A stretch of 64,000 bases of DNA from Typhlomys cinereus (taxonomy: Eukaryota > Chordata > Mammalia > Rodentia > Platacanthomyidae): positions 620,001-684,000 of the forward strand of contig JALPQD010000247.1 in the NCBI GenBank assembly GCA_023101885.1, read 5' to 3'. Position numbers and translations under genes: made by a program. A model generated the notes under the pieces. The model searched no databases, was not told the origin of the DNA, and was given only the letters and a program-made list of their open reading frames with translations. Each line of letters starts with the position of its first letter. Position 1 is the stretch's first letter. Shown here in pieces: positions 10,460 to 23,049 of the stretch.

Positions 10460-13400
10460 ATGTCTGGAATTAACAATAGTTTCTCCATTATAACACTAAA
10501 TGTTAATGGAATTAATTCACCGATCAAGAGACACAGATTACAAACATGGATTAAAAATCACAATCCATCAATCTGCTGCCTGCAGGAAACCCATCTCACC
10601 ACAAAAGATAGGCACGCTCTAAAAAGAAAAGGCTGGTCAACAATTCTACAAGCTAATGGAAGCAGAAAACAGGCAGGGGTAGCCATTATGCTATCAGACA
10701 AAGTGGATTTCAAACCAAAGAAAATTATAAGAGACACGGATGGATATTACATTTTAGTCACAGGCACAATTCACCAGGAAGACCTCACAATCCTGAACAT
10801 ATATGCACCCAATACGGGCCCCTCCACATTCATTAAGAAAACCCTACAGCGTCTAAAACAAGAAATCAATCCCCAAACGATAATTCTTGGGGACTTCAAC
10901 ACCGCCCTGTCAACATGGGATAGATCAACAGGTCAAAAGCTTAACAGAGACACTTTGGAACTTAATCAAACCCTGAAAGAAATGGACCTTACAGATCTCT
11001 ATCGAACTTTTCACCCACACACCAAAGAATACACATTTTTCTCAGCAGCACACGGAACTTTCTCCAAAATAGATCACATATTGGGCCACAAAATGAATCT
11101 ACACATATACAAGAAAGTTGAAATTCTAACCTGTGCCCTATCAGACCATCACGGCCTAAAGCTGGACATCCACAACACATCAAACAAGAGAAAATACACT
11201 AACTCCTGAAAACTTAACACTATGATGCTGAATGAGACATGGATTCAGGAAGAAATTAAAAAGGAAATTCAAGATTTCCTAAAAGTGAATGATAACGAAA
11301 ATACAACTTACCAAAATCTCTGGGACACAATGAAAGCTGTTCTAAGAGGTAAGTTCATAGCTCTTAATGCCTACGTCAAAAAAATGGAAACGTCAGAAAT
11401 AAACAACTTAACAATGCAGCTTAAAGCTTTAGAGAAGCTAGAGCAATCTGATCCCAAAAGTAGTAGAAGAGAGGAGATTAGCAAAATAAGGGGAGAAATA
11501 TCTGAAATCGAGATTAAGAAAACGATAGAAAAAATCAACCAGTCAAAAAGCTGGTTCTTTGAAAAAATCAACAAGATTGATACACCCCTAGTGAAACTAA
11601 CCAAAAGCAAGAGAGAGAAAACCCAAATTAACAAAATTAGAAATGAACATGGAGTTATCACTACTGATACCCAAGAAATCCAGAGAATTGTAACATCATA
11701 TTTCAAAAACTTATACTCTGTGAAGTTTGACAACACAAAAGAGATGGATGAATTTCTAAGTAAACACAACTTACCTAAATTGAATCAGGAAGTTGTGAAT
11801 TATTTAAATAGTCCTATAACATATAAGGAAATTGAGGAAGTAATCTCGAATCTTCCCACCAAAAAATGTCCTGGACCAGATGGATTCAGCACAGAGTTCT
11901 ACCAGACACTTAAGGAGTTAATAACACCAATACTCCTTAAACTGTTCCATCAAATAGCAAAGGAAGGAACACTACCAAATTCCTTCTATGAAGCTAATAT
12001 CGTTTTAATCCCTAATAAAGATTCGCTTAAAAAAGAAAACTATAGGCCGATCTCCCTGATGAACACAGACGCAAAGATTCTCAACAAAGTCTTAGCAAAT
12101 CGGATTCAAAAACATATGAAAAAGATCATTCATGGGGACCAAGTAGGCTTCATCCCCGGCACACAAGGTTGGTTCAACATACGCAAATCAATAAATGTAA
12201 TTCATCATGTAAACCAGTCCAAAGTCCAAGACCACATGATACTCTCGATAGATGCAGAAAAAGCTTTTGACAAGACCCAACAGCCTTTTATGATCAAAAC
12301 GCTAGAGACAGAAGGAATGGAAGGAACCTTTATCAATATAATAAAAGCTATATACAACAAGCCCACAGCAAGGATTATGCTCAATGGGGAACAATTGGAA
12401 GCATTCCCACTTCGATCAGGAACTAGACAAGGCTTTCCACTCTCACCACTTCTATTCAATATTGTACTTGAAGTCTTAGCTGAAGCCATAAGACAAGAAA
12501 GGGACATAAGAGGGATTCAAATCGGCAAGGAAGAAGTCAAGCTATCCCTATTTGCAGATGACATGATCTTATACCTGAGTGATCCCAAAAACTCCACCAG
12601 GAAGCTCCTGGAACTAATTGAGAAGTTCAGCAGGGTGGCAGGATACAAAATAAATGTGCAAAAATCAGAGGCCTTCCTATATGCCCAGAATGAAAGAAGT
12701 GAAAAAGCCTTGAGAGAAACAATACCATTTATTATAGCCCCTAAAAAAATGAAATACCTTGGTATAAACCTAACTAAGGAGGTAAAAGACCTTTACAATG
12801 AAAACTTTAAAACCCTAAAGAAAGAAATAGCCGAAGACACCAGAAGGTGGAAAGACCTCCCTTGTTCCTGGATTGGCAGAATCAACATCGTGAAAATGAC
12901 CATCTTACCAAAGGCAATATACAGATTCAATGCTATACCAATCAAAATCCCAAAGCAATTCTTTAAAGAAGTTGACCAAACAATCTCAAAGTTCATATGG
13001 AGGCACAAAAGACCCAGGATAGCAAAAACAATCCTGAGTAACAAAAACACAGCTGGAGGTATAACCATACCAAACCTTAGTCTATACTACAAATCCATAG
13101 TTGTAAAGACAGCCTGGTATTGGCTCCAAAATAGACACACAGATCAATGGATAAGGATTGAAGACCCAGATATAAGCCCACAAAGTTACAGCCATTTGGT
13201 CTTTGACAAAGGGGCCCAAAGAATCCAATGGAAAAAGAACAGCATCTTCAACAAATGGTGCTGGCAAAACTGGATCTCCACATGCAGAAGATTAAAGCTG
13301 GACCCGTACTTGTCACCATGTACAAGACTTAATTCCAAATGGATCAAGGACCTTGATATCAGGCCAGAGACTATAAAAACCATAGTTGAAAGGATAGGGA

Positions 13401-14281
13401 ACTCCCTCGAGCTGATTGGGCTAGGCCAACAGTTCCTAAACAGACATCCAATGGCACAGTCACTGCTACCAACTCTCAACAGTGGGGATCTTGTGAAATT
13501 AAAGAGCTTCTGTTCAGATAAAGAAAGAGATTGTAACGCGAGCTCAAAGGCAACCCACAGAATGGGAGAAAATCTTCACTAACCACATATCTGATAGAGC
13601 TCTATTGTCCAGAGTGCACAAAGAACTTAGAAAACTAAACACCAAGGAAACCAATGGCCCAATTAAAAAATGGGCCCTGGAACTTAAAAGAAACTTTACC
13701 AGGGATGAAATTAAAATGTCTAACAAATATCTGAAAAAATGCTCCACTTCTTTAGCCATCAGGGAAATGCAAATCAAAACTTCCCTGAGATATCATCTCA
13801 CCCCGGTCAGGATGGCAAAAATCCACAATACTAACAACGACAAATGCTGGAGAGGATGTGGAGAGAGGGGAACTCTCCTACATTGCTGGTGGGAATGCAG
13901 GCTCATACAGCCACTCTGGCGAGCCATCTGGAGATTCTTAAAGAAATTAAAGATTGAAATGCCATATGACCCTGCTATTCCACTTTTGGGAATAACCCCC
14001 CATACAGCAGAGGTTCGCCTCGATAGCACAAGCACGACCATGTTCATAGCAGCACTGTTTACAATAGCAAAGACATGGAATCAGCCCAAATGTCCAACAG
14101 TTGACGAGTGGATAAGGAAACTGTGGTACATCTATACAATGGAGTACTACTCAGCCATCAAAATGATGAATTACTGGAATTTGCCGGGAAATGGATGTCA
14201 TTAGAAACAATTGTATTAAGTGAAGTATCCCAGACCCAGAAAATTAAGTGCCGTATGTACTCCCTAATAGGTGGCTCCTAG
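10460..14281 (+). pseudogene. L1-A ORF2 remnant (endonuclease / reverse transcriptase)
   Basis: ORF2p nicks genomic DNA and reverse-transcribes L1 RNA at the nick. The frame starts 19 bases after ORF1. The N-terminal apurinic-type endonuclease shows 'ITLNVNGINS' and 'CLQETHL'. The central reverse transcriptase shows '[13 protein letters not shown]' and the catalytic 'FADD' (near 12550-12561). The C-terminal cysteine-rich segment '[18 protein letters not shown]' is near 13846-13899. Damage: a TGG-to-TGA stop at codon 250 (11207-11209), loss of two codons in the 'LIPKPNKD' segment near 12010 compared with L1-C, a 4-base gain near 13531 and a 1-base loss near 14161, both shifting frame. The length compared with L1-C is otherwise normal, about 1270 codons. 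Confidence 0.93.
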
Positions 14282-15278
14282 TACCAAACCCACCCAGCCC
14301 ACCTAGAGACAGGAATTCCAAGGACTATGAACAGGAGGGATGGGGTAGGAGGGCCACACCAGAAACAAGGAGAGAAGGGACCATGTTACAGCAGGGAAAA
14401 TAGGCCTCCACCAAGGACCCAAATAAGTAATGAGACATCTGATTAAGTTCACAGACTTTTGTTCCTGATCATTTACTACTGAGGGGGAGTGATCTCACCA
14501 GAAGAGGAGGGCATATAGTCTGGCAGATAAAAAGTAACAATTTTGCAAATTGGTGATAGACCCCTCCCTCACTGTGGTTTCCCACTTTTATTACATCTAC
14601 CTTTGAATGTGCTTTTATCACAAGACTCTAACAGCTTTTTGTCTCTGGCCAGGGGGTAACATACAATGCCCACCAGGATGGAGTGAAGGGCATTGCAGGA
14701 GCAGCAAAACTGCAAAAGAAAATCAACAAACCACAATCCAGAACTTCAGAGACTCTATATCAACCACCTAGAACTAGGCCAGCTTAGTCTCTCCCCATCT
14801 TGAAGCTCAGGGAAATTTGCGGAAGAGGGGGCGGTAAGAGTGTAAGAGCATAAGGATGGGAGGAGCAATGATATGTAAGATACTCTATACTAGTTAGGGC
14901 TGAAGCAATCATAATTGGACTTTGCATGCCCTGCGCATTGTCCAACACACTGTTGACCTCACAAAGTCTAGCATCTGCTAAAGGCACCAAGATCCTTGGA
15001 GGCATAGAATTGGCAGCCACAGCAGTGTTCCTATACCTAAGGGGAACACGGGAAAGGGTTCGGCAAAGGCCACTGGGTCCTTGTACGTCATCGGAGAGGA
15101 GGGCCCAGAGGAAAATCAGTCATGCACAAGAAAGGACTCTCTGGGAATTGGGGTGGGAGGCACTGGGGGATGGGGAGGGAGAGGGGTGGGGATGGGGAGC
15201 AGGGGGTACGGGGGGAGGAGGAGGGAGGGAGGGAACTGGTGTACCTAATAAGTTTGTATGAGCTGAAATAAAAAAAAA
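14282..15278 (+). other. L1-A 3' UTR with G-rich tract and poly(A)
   Basis: About 1 kb of non-coding sequence begins after the ORF2 stop and is shared with L1-C and with several truncated copies here. It ends in a G-rich purine tract at about 15145-15235 (runs of GGGG and GGGAGG, capable of G-quadruplex formation) and then the poly(A). Confidence 0.9.
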
Positions 15279-15289
15279 AAATGGAGATA
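15279..15289 (+). repeat. Target-site duplication, right, of L1-A
   Basis: Direct copy of the 11 bases at 8392-8402. The leading A residues are ambiguous with the poly(A) tail. Confidence 0.85.
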
Positions 15290-15448
15290 ATTAGAAGTAG
15301 AAGAGGCTCACATAACAAAATCTAATTGGAGGAGGAATAAATGGAAGTACAAGGGCACATCCATAACTCTCAATTCACATTCCAAAAGAACACACTGTTC
15401 TTCTCAAAATATAAAATAAATAATTTTAAATATTACTTTTCAAAATAC

Positions 15449-15462
15449 AAAAGAAGTATTTT
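15449..15462 (+). repeat. Target-site duplication, left, of L1-B
   Basis: 'aaaagaagtatttt' recurs at 17507-17520. With small indels the match extends to about 18-20 bases. Confidence 0.85.
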
Positions 15463-15466
15463 AATG

Positions 15467-17506
15467 CATTTTTTATTATTCCCACTCATACAAACTTCAT
15501 AGGTAGACCAGTTCCCTCCCTCCCTCCTCCTCCCCCGAACCCCCTGCTCCCCCTCCTCTCCCTCCCCATCCCCCAGTGCCTCCCCCCCAATTCCCAGAGA
15601 GTCCTTTATTGTGTATGCCTAACTCTCCTATGGGTCTTCCTCTCCAATGACGTACAAGGACCCAGTGGCATTTCCCTGAACCCTTTCTCGTTTCCCCTTA
15701 AGCATAGGAACACTACTGTGGCTGTCAATCCCTTGCCTCCAAGGATCTTGGTACCTTTAGCTAATGCTAGACTTTGTGAGGTCAATAGTGTGTTGGACAT
15801 TGCGCAGGGCATGCAAAGTCCTATTATGTTTGCTTCAGCCTGAACTTGTGTGGAGTATCTTGCATATTATTGTTCCTCCCATCGTTTTGCTCTTACAATC
15901 TTAGCGCCCCCTCTTCTGCAAATGCCCCTGAGCTTCAGGATGGGGAGAGATTAGGCTGGCCTAGTTCTATGTGGTTGATATAGAGTCTCTGAAGTTCTGG
16001 ATTGTGGTTTGTTGATTTTCTTTTGCAGTTTTGCTGCTCCTGCAATGCTCTTCACTCCATCCTGATGGGCACTGTATATCATCCCTTGCATTCCTTGATA
16101 GAGGCCTATTTTCTCTGCTGTAACATGGTCCCGTCTCTCCTTGTGACTGGTGGCCCTCAAACCCCATCCCTCCTGTTAATAATCCTTGCAATTACTGTAT
16201 TACATAGGTTTACTGTTGAGTGTCTCAATGTGGGCTGGGTGAGTTTGGTACTAAGAGCCACCTATTAGGGAGTACATACGGCGCTTAATTTCCTCGTTTT
16301 GGGATACATCACTTAATGTAATTGTTTCTAATGACATCCATTTCCCAGCAAATTCCAGTAATTCATCATTTTTGATGGCTGAGTAGTACTCCATTGTATA
16401 GATGTACCACAGTTTCCTTATCCACTCGTCAACTGTTGGACATTTGGGTTGATTCCATGACTTTGCTATTGTAAATAGTGCTGCTGTGAATATGGTCATG
16501 CTTGTGCTATCGAGGCGAACCTCTGCTGCATGGGGGGTTATTCCCAAAAGTGGGATAGCAGGGTCATATGGCTTTAATTTCTTGAAGAATCTCTAGACGG
16601 CTCGCCAGAGTGGCTGTATGAGCCTGCATTCCCACCAGCAATGTAGGAGAGTTCCCCTCTCTCCACATCCTCTCCAACATTTGTTGTTGTTTTTTTTGTG
16701 GATTTTTGCCATCCTGAACGTAGTGAGATGATATCTCAGGGAAGTTTTGATTTGCATTTCCCTGATGGCTAAGGAAGTGGAGCATTTTTTAAGATATTTG
16801 ATGTCATATGGAGGCACAAAAGACCCAGGACAGCAAAGACAATCCTGAGTAACAAAAACACTGCTGGAGGTATTACCATACCAAACCCTAGTCTATACTA
16901 CAAATCCATAGTTATAAAAACAGCCTGGTACTGGCTCCAAAATAGACACATAGATGAATGGATAAGTGTTGAAGTCCCAGATATAAGCCCATAAAATTAC
17001 AGCCATTTGATCTTTGACAAAGGGGCCCAAGAATCCAATGGAAAAAGAACAGCATCTTCAACAAATGGTGCTGGCAAAACTGGATCTCCACATGCAGAAG
17101 ATTAAGGCTTGACCCGTACTTGTCACCATGCACAAGACTTAATACCAAATGGATCAAAGACCTTGATATCAGACCAGAGACTATAAAAATCATAGTTGAA
17201 CTGATAGGGAACTCCCTTGAGCTGATTGGGCTAGGCCAACATTTCCTAAACAGACATCCAATGGCACAGTCACTGCTACCAACTCTCAACAGTTGGGACC
17301 TTGTGAAATTAAAGAGCTTCTGTTCAGATAAAGAGCTTGTAACACGAGCTCAAAGGCAACCCACAGAATGGGAGAAAATCTTCACTAACCACATATCTGA
17401 TAGAGCTCTACTGTCCAGAGTGCACAAGGAACTTAGAAAACTAAACTCCAAGGAAAACAATGGTCCAATTAATAAATGGGTCCTGGAACTTAAAAGAAAT
17501 TTTACC
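15467..17506 (-). mobile_element. L1 with 5' inversion (twin priming), 'L1-B'
   Basis: Bases 15467-16800 are the 3' end of ORF2 and the 3' UTR of the L1-A family on the minus strand. Bases 16804-17506 are an internal ORF2 piece on the plus strand, matching L1-A about 12992-13700. The minus-strand part begins at the L1-A equivalent of about 13724, so only about 23 bases are missing between the two segments. The flanking target-site duplication 'aaaagaagtatttt' is at 15449-15462 and 17507-17520, which proves a single event. All reading frames are partial. Confidence 0.93.
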
Positions 17507-17520
17507 AAAAGAAGTATTTT
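17507..17520 (+). repeat. Target-site duplication, right, of L1-B
   Basis: Direct copy of 15449-15462, joined directly to the L1-like bases 'tttacc'. Confidence 0.85.
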
Positions 17521-17526
17521 TAAATG

Positions 17527-18040
17527 TTACTCTTAGACCTACTTCAATGTATACTCCAGTTAAATGCCACACATCTTTATTCATGAGATTTTTTAATTCA
17601 AAATCATATTTCCAAACTGAGATCAGTTTGAGACTTTATATTATACTTAGTTTTTCTGGAAATCATGTTTCCTGTCCAATTATGTCCAGCCAGGTAATGA
17701 GCCAGAAGGACTGATCAACTTTCAATCAGTGTTGTAGTTTCTTGATATATAATAGGTTTAGATTTTAGAGTTCAGAATGAGACAGTATGTTTTGCTTCTG
17801 TCCTTGTTAGCAAACACACTACAGCTTGCACATAATAGGAGACTCTCCATAAACGTCTGACAAATGAAAAAATATTCTTATCAGTCAATGAATTAATAAA
17901 AATGTTTGTTTTCAGGTATGTAGAACTTTAGTATTCACTCATAGTTTATATACAAAAATCATGAAAGTATTGCATGAAGTATGACTATGTGATTATGAAG
18001 TCAAAAGTTAAATGGTTTAGCTACTGCTGTATTTAAAAAT
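17527..18040. other. Intergenic DNA, nothing recognised
   Basis: No gene or repeat was identified by eye. Confidence 0.5.
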
Positions 18041-18560
18041 TGTTGACATTTGTTCATTTCATTTTTGAATTATTTTATACAGAATTCACAAAGCCTAAAT
18101 TCAATCTTTAAAGTGTTCAATGAAATATTTAGTTTATTCATAGGATTATGCAGTCAATACCAATAACAAATTACAGAATATTTTCATAAGTTCAGTAACA
18201 TACCCATTGCTACACACAACTAACCTCATGTGGTGCCAGATGATCAATTTTTGTGTCAGCTTTGAGTATCTAGAATTTCAATTAAGTAGACTAAAGCAAT
18301 TTGTACATTTTCTGTCTGGCTTATATCATTTAGCATGATATTTTAAAGTTTTTTCCATGTTTCAATGTCACAGAATTTCATTTCTTGTTATGACTGAACA
18401 GTATACCATTACATGCATATACAATATTTTCCACTTATTGGTTGACAAATATTTTTATTGCTTCTAGAGTTTGGAAATCATGAATAATGTAATGAACATT
18501 TGTGACCAAGTTTATTTTCAATTATCCTTTCTGTATACATAGGTATAGAATCATTAATTC
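18040..18560 (-). mobile_element. Ancient L1 (L1M-type) fragment, antisense
   Basis: On the plus strand, 'ctgtctggcttatatcattt' near 18310, 'actgaacagtataccattac' near 18395 and 'aatcatgaataatgtaatga' near 18475 are the antisense of the ORF2/3' UTR border of old mammalian L1s. No frame is open. Confidence 0.6.
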
Positions 18561-18721
18561 ATGACAACTTCATATTGAATTACAAAGGAATAAAAAAGCT
18601 CTATTTTTAAAGTGATTATTGACTTTCCTACAGCCTTGTCAAGATATATCACTACATAATCTTTTTTAGCTGTTCTATAGGTTATGAAGATTGTTCTTCA
18701 TGGTTTTGACGTCAATCTTCT

Positions 18722-20075
18722 TTTTTAATTTAATTTTACTGATTTTACAAGCATATTGAGAAATTATTCCTTTCCCTCATCTTCTCACCTTCCTCTGTCT
18801 TTCTCTTTCCTCTCTCTCTTCCCTTCCTCCCTCTTCCCTTTATCAATCCATATCTCTCCCTCACTCCCTGCAGTCTGTCTGTTTCTATGGGCCCCAAGGT
18901 TTCTTCTGGGTGGATGGGGGTTCAGGCTTCTGTGGCAGACCTTCTTCTGGGTGGATGGGGGTTCAGGCTTCTGTGGCAGACCAACTGGCCACTTAGTCAG
19001 GGCCTAGGGCTAGACAAATGAAGGAGAGTGTTCCATCAATGGATCTAAGCTATTTTGGCTGGCATGAGATGATCTCTCAGCGTGGTTTTAATTTGTATTT
19101 CCCTAATGACTAGGTAGGTAGAACATTCTTAAGATGTTTGCTAGACATTCGAATTTCATCTTGTGAGAAGTTTCTTTTCACTTCTATAGTCCATGTTTAA
19201 CTGGGTTGTTACTTTCTTGGTATTTAATTTTTGAAATTTATTATGTACTCTGGATATTAGTCCCCTATCATTTTTGTGGCTAGTGAAGATGTTCCCCCAT
19301 TATGTAGGTTACCTTTTGTTTAATTAACAGTCTATTTTGCTGTATGAAAACATTTTAATTTCATATAATACCAATACTTTTGTGTTATACTTATTCTCTA
19401 CAACTTTGGGTCTTATGGAGGAAATTCTGGCCAAAGCCAATTGATTTGAGGGTATTTCCTAGTGTTTCTTCTAGGAGATTTATAGTCTCTAGTCTAACAT
19501 TGAGGTCTTTGATCCATTTGAAGCTGATTTTCATGAAAGAATACAAATAAGTGTCCACTTTCATTTTTCTGTATGTAGATATCCAATTTTACCAGCACCA
19601 TTTGTTGAAGATGCTGTCATTGTTTCAGTGGACTTTTGGGGGGCACGTATGTCAAAGATCAGTTGCCTGTAGGTAAATGCACTTATATTTGAGACTTCAA
19701 TATAATCCATTGGTCTATATCTCTTTATTGGAGTGAGTACCATCCTGTCTTTACTACTATGGTTTTATATTATAGTTTAAGGTTTGGTATAATGATATCT
19801 CCAGCATACTTTTTACTAAGAAGTATTGGTTTTGCTATCCTGAGTCTTATGTTTGCATATGAAATTTGAGACTGTTTTACCAATTCTGTGAAGTTTTGGA
19901 TTGGAAATTTGATGATATTGCACTGAATTTATATAATTCTATAGGTATAATGGTCATTTTAACAATTTTAATTCTGCTGATCAGGAGCTTGGGAGGTCTT
20001 TACATCTTCTGGTGTCTTCTATAAAAATCTGTTCATGAACTTATTGGAAATTTAATATGATCTTCTTTAAAATAT
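18722..20075 (-). mobile_element. Old rodent L1 3' end, antisense, internally deleted
   Basis: The plus strand begins with a T-rich tail near 18722, then a C/T-rich 3' UTR tract, then ORF2 C-terminal sequence in antisense. The ORF2 part includes 'ttaccagcaccatttgttga' near 19589 and 'ttgatccatttgaagctg' near 19510. ORF2 is reached at about 19045, only about 320 bases from the tail, whereas the 3' UTR in L1-A is about 1 kb, so much of the 3' UTR is missing. The frames are broken throughout. Confidence 0.8.
18901..18982. repeat. Perfect 41-bp tandem duplication
   Basis: Bases 18901-18941 are repeated exactly at 18942-18982, inside the old L1 3' UTR. Each copy starts 'ttcttctgggtggatggggg'. Confidence 0.95.
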
Positions 20076-20099
20076 ATATTCTCTTATATATATATATAT

Positions 20100-21155
20100 G
20101 CAGTTCTCCCTTATAAGCAGATACTAACATTAAACATTCAGTTTGATATAATCAAACAGAAACTCTCAAGACCCACAAACATAAAGGAGCACAAATAGGT
20201 GATGGTGGATGAAGACCCCAAAAGAGCAGAAGCAAAAGGACAGAGATAAGCAATTTAAAAAGTTTTTATGTAAGAAAAGTCTATAAGGAGAGGGAAAAAC
20301 AGTGATAATACACAATAGAGAGTGGGGTCTCCAAGTAACTAACCACCTACTTACTAGCCCTTAGCATACCTCCCCCTCAGGAAGAAGGAACACATGCCCA
20401 ACAATGTAAACCAGTCTAAACAACAGTAGATGGAAAGAAAACTTACATTAGTCAGGATCAGATGCCTCAATGTTAACCACAAACACATGATAGTATACCT
20501 CCATCTAAACGTCTCTTGTTTTATCTTTAGTAAAGAAAAGATCTCAACATCCAAACAAGACACAGCCTATTGCAATGGAAGAGCAGTGAAATATATAACA
20601 ACCAATTACAGTGCAAAGTACCTTTCACCCTAAAATGCCCAGCCAGAATCAGGCAAAACAAATCTCTCCCCATTCTAAGGCTGAAGGAATCATGCAGAAG
20701 TAGGGATGCTAAGATTGTAACAGTCTAAAGGTGGTTATATCCATGACCCACCAGGATATACAGAGATGCTGTATCCAGGAACTCACTGCAATGAAACTTA
20801 TCCTTACTACACCTACACTCTGAGTGACATATCGACATTCCCTCAGAGACTAGCAAATAACTCAGGGAAAATAATTACATGCAGGTGGAAAGTCAGGGAC
20901 TAGGGCTAGATAGATGAGAGTTCTCCATCAATGGGTCTATCCAAGGAAGGGCCACTTAATCTGCCACAAGGACCTGAGCACATACCAGCACAGACAACCT
21001 GAAAGAAACCTTGGGGGTCCACACAAATAAATAGGCAGGTGGGTGGGAGGGAGAGGGATGAATTGATGAAGAGACAGAAGGATAGGAAAGAAAGGGAGGA
21101 GGGAGGGGAGACAGGGACAACCACTCATGTTTGTAAAACTAGAAAAATAAAAAAT
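20100..21155 (+). mobile_element. Old rodent L1 3' end, sense
   Basis: The piece starts in the last ORF2 codons ('agttctcccttataagcag') and runs through a 3' UTR related to that of the young L1s ('gccagaatcaggcaaaacaa' near 20641, then 'tctctccccattctaaggct'). It includes a G/A-rich tract at 21035-21115 and an A-rich tail near 21140-21180. It is diverged and non-coding. It shares its 3' UTR type with the antisense piece at 18722 and with 28012-28480. Confidence 0.75.
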
Positions 21156-21480
21156 AATTTTAAAAAACAGAAATAAAAGAAAACTGATTGCAAAAATACA
21201 TATTTCAGCAGCATTTCAATTTTAAAATTGAGTTTTTCATCTTTTTGGGAAATTTCAATAGTCCTTTATAGACCTTCATATCTACAAAAAGACCAGTATC
21301 ATACAAAGGATTTGCAAATATTTCTGTCTTTGTTGCACATTTTGTTATTCCATTGTGATACACTTTGAAATACAAACAGTTGAATTTTAAGTACAATTTT
21401 AAAATTTGTTTATTTACTCATATTTTAGAAATAAAATTTGAAATCCCTTTTCTGATTCAAAGCTGTGAAGATTTAGAGCT

Positions 21481-21481
<1 letters not shown>

Positions 21482-21531
<50 letters not shown>
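21482..21531. repeat. (TG)n microsatellite
   Basis: About 24 uninterrupted TG units, followed by imperfect TG/TC sequence to about 21550. Confidence 0.95.
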
Positions 21532-21815
21532 TGTGTGTCTGTGTGTTATGTGTCTATGTTCATGAATGTGCATGTTCTTCTATGTGTGGGTGTCCACATG
21601 AAAATCTTGGGTATCATTCCTCAGCCACCACCCACCAGTTTTTTGAGACAGTCTCTCGCTGTTTAGGGGTTCACCAATTAAGCTTATTGACTCATCAGTG
21701 AACCCAGTTCTTCTTTGGTCTGTTCATCCCCAGAGCTGTGTCTCAAGCTCTAACCATCATGTCCTGATTTTGTACCTAGATTCTGGGCCTGAAATTGAAA
21801 TCATCTTGTACAATA
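21482..21815 (-). mobile_element. B4-like composite SINE, antisense, with (TG)n tail
   Basis: A (TG)n run at 21482-21531 is followed by 'ggtatcattcctcagccac', then 'ttttttgagacagtctctcgc' (antisense B1-like), then 'ttctgggcctgaaattgaa' (antisense of an ID/tRNA-like box B). This order matches the antisense of rodent B4-type elements, which are ID plus B1 fusions. It is diverged. Confidence 0.6.
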
Positions 21816-22267
21816 CTTTATGTATCCCACAAACCACAATGTTTTCTTATCAATTGTTTTTAACATTAGCTCTTACACTTAAGGATCTGATACATTATTA
21901 GTGAATTATGCAATATGAAATAGAAGTATAATTATTTACATTCATCTCTCAAAGTGCCATGCATTGCAAAAACTATTCTTTCTTTCTTGAATGGTCTTGG
22001 AATCCCTCTAAAAATGGTTACTGAACATTTGTCTAAGGGTTGCTTCTAGAAAAACAATTAATTGACCTATATTATATGTCTTTACATTTAACTAAAATTG
22101 TTGGCGATTTTAGTATTGTAGTTTCTTTCAAAATTGAAATATGTGAGTTATCTTATTTTTTTCTAGGCATCAAAATTATCTTGGTATTCCAGGGTAACCT
22201 GCAAATACTATGATCAATTTTCCAGCTTCTAAAAGAGTCTAGCAACTCTTCCAATAAGTGTTTCATT
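21816..22267. other. AT-rich intergenic DNA, nothing recognised
   Basis: No gene, RNA or clear repeat was identified. Confidence 0.5.
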
Positions 22268-22555
22268 GAGGAGTTGCAGAAATGGTCCAAGGGATAAACC
22301 TCTGTCTTGTAAGCAGAAGGCTCTGAATTCAAATCCCAGATCCCACCTAAACATTTCAGTCGTAAATAAGCTTCAGAAAATCCAGAGCAAAGCAAAAAGG
22401 GGATACGGCAATTCAGAATGATTTCCAAAGACAGCCCAGGGCTCTCCACAGGCATTCAGTGCTCTCTGCTACACACAGATGCACTCACATTCTCTAACTC
22501 TCTATGTTTCTCTCACACACACATACTTACACACATATACATGCATGCAAAAAAT
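22268..22555 (+). mobile_element. Old tRNA-derived SINE (B2 superfamily)
   Basis: The head 'gttgcagaaatggtccaagg' (A-box region) is followed by 'ctctgaattcaaatccca' (B box) near 22321, then a body like that of the old SINE at 1806 and a CA-rich tail near 22515-22545. It is clearly more diverged than the copies at 5.4, 5.75 and 9.8 kb. Confidence 0.75.
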
Positions 22556-23025
22556 GTTTCATCAAGTCTGTTACCAATTTTCAAGAATTATCATAAAAAC
22601 AATGTTCATTCTTCATTCCATAAATATGCAATATGCTTGAATGTGTATGATTTCTTTCCACCAATTTCAATATAGTTGACAATGTAGCTTTCCATTAATA
22701 ATGTGTATTAAATTTGATCTTATGTATTTTAACTGATGTTTTGTTAATTAAATTATTTTAATTTTGTATTTGTATACTTTATCTGAGTTTATAAAAATAA
22801 TATGGTTTATATGGCCCAACAAACTTTATGAACCTGTCTATCAATTCATATGCAATTTGGTGAATTTCATAGGGTCATTTTAAATACTAAATCATTTCCT
22901 CTGTGAGTAAACAATTTTAATTCTTTTCAAATGGGTGCCTGTGATTTTTCTTGCCCAATTACTCTTGTTACCATCTCTAATATACAATTCAATAGAATTT
23001 ATGAGAATGAGTAATCTCATTTCCA
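22556..23025. other. AT-rich intergenic DNA, nothing recognised
   Basis: No supported feature. Confidence 0.5.
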
Positions 23026-23049
23026 TTATTATTATTATTATTATTATTA
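23026..23049. repeat. (ATT)n microsatellite
   Basis: About eight ATT units. Confidence 0.9.

Larger units (their letters stand above)
8403..15278 (+). mobile_element. Full-length L1 retrotransposon 'L1-A' (inactive)
   Basis: This is a complete L1. The GC-rich monomer 5' UTR is at 8403-9038, the ORF1 remnant at 9039-10440, a 19-base spacer follows, the ORF2 remnant is at 10460-14281, and the 3' UTR with a G-rich tract ends in a poly(A) tail near 15278. An 11-base target-site duplication 'aaatggagata' flanks it at 8392-8402 and 15279-15289, with the right copy directly after the poly(A). A SINE (9782-10069) sits inside ORF1. One nonsense codon, two ORF2 frameshifts and ORF1 damage make it incapable of autonomous movement. 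ORF2 is close to identical to that of L1-C at 48.7 kb over long stretches, so both belong to a recently active lineage. Confidence 0.95.

Noticed and set aside
11371..13777. Minus-strand open frames across the L1-A ORF2
   Set aside because: They are antisense shadows of the ORF2 coding sequence and recur at the matching positions in L1-C.
18722..21155. Head-to-head old L1 pieces read as a twin-priming event
   Set aside because: Both pieces contain their own 3' UTR and tail, so they are two insertions rather than one inverted element.
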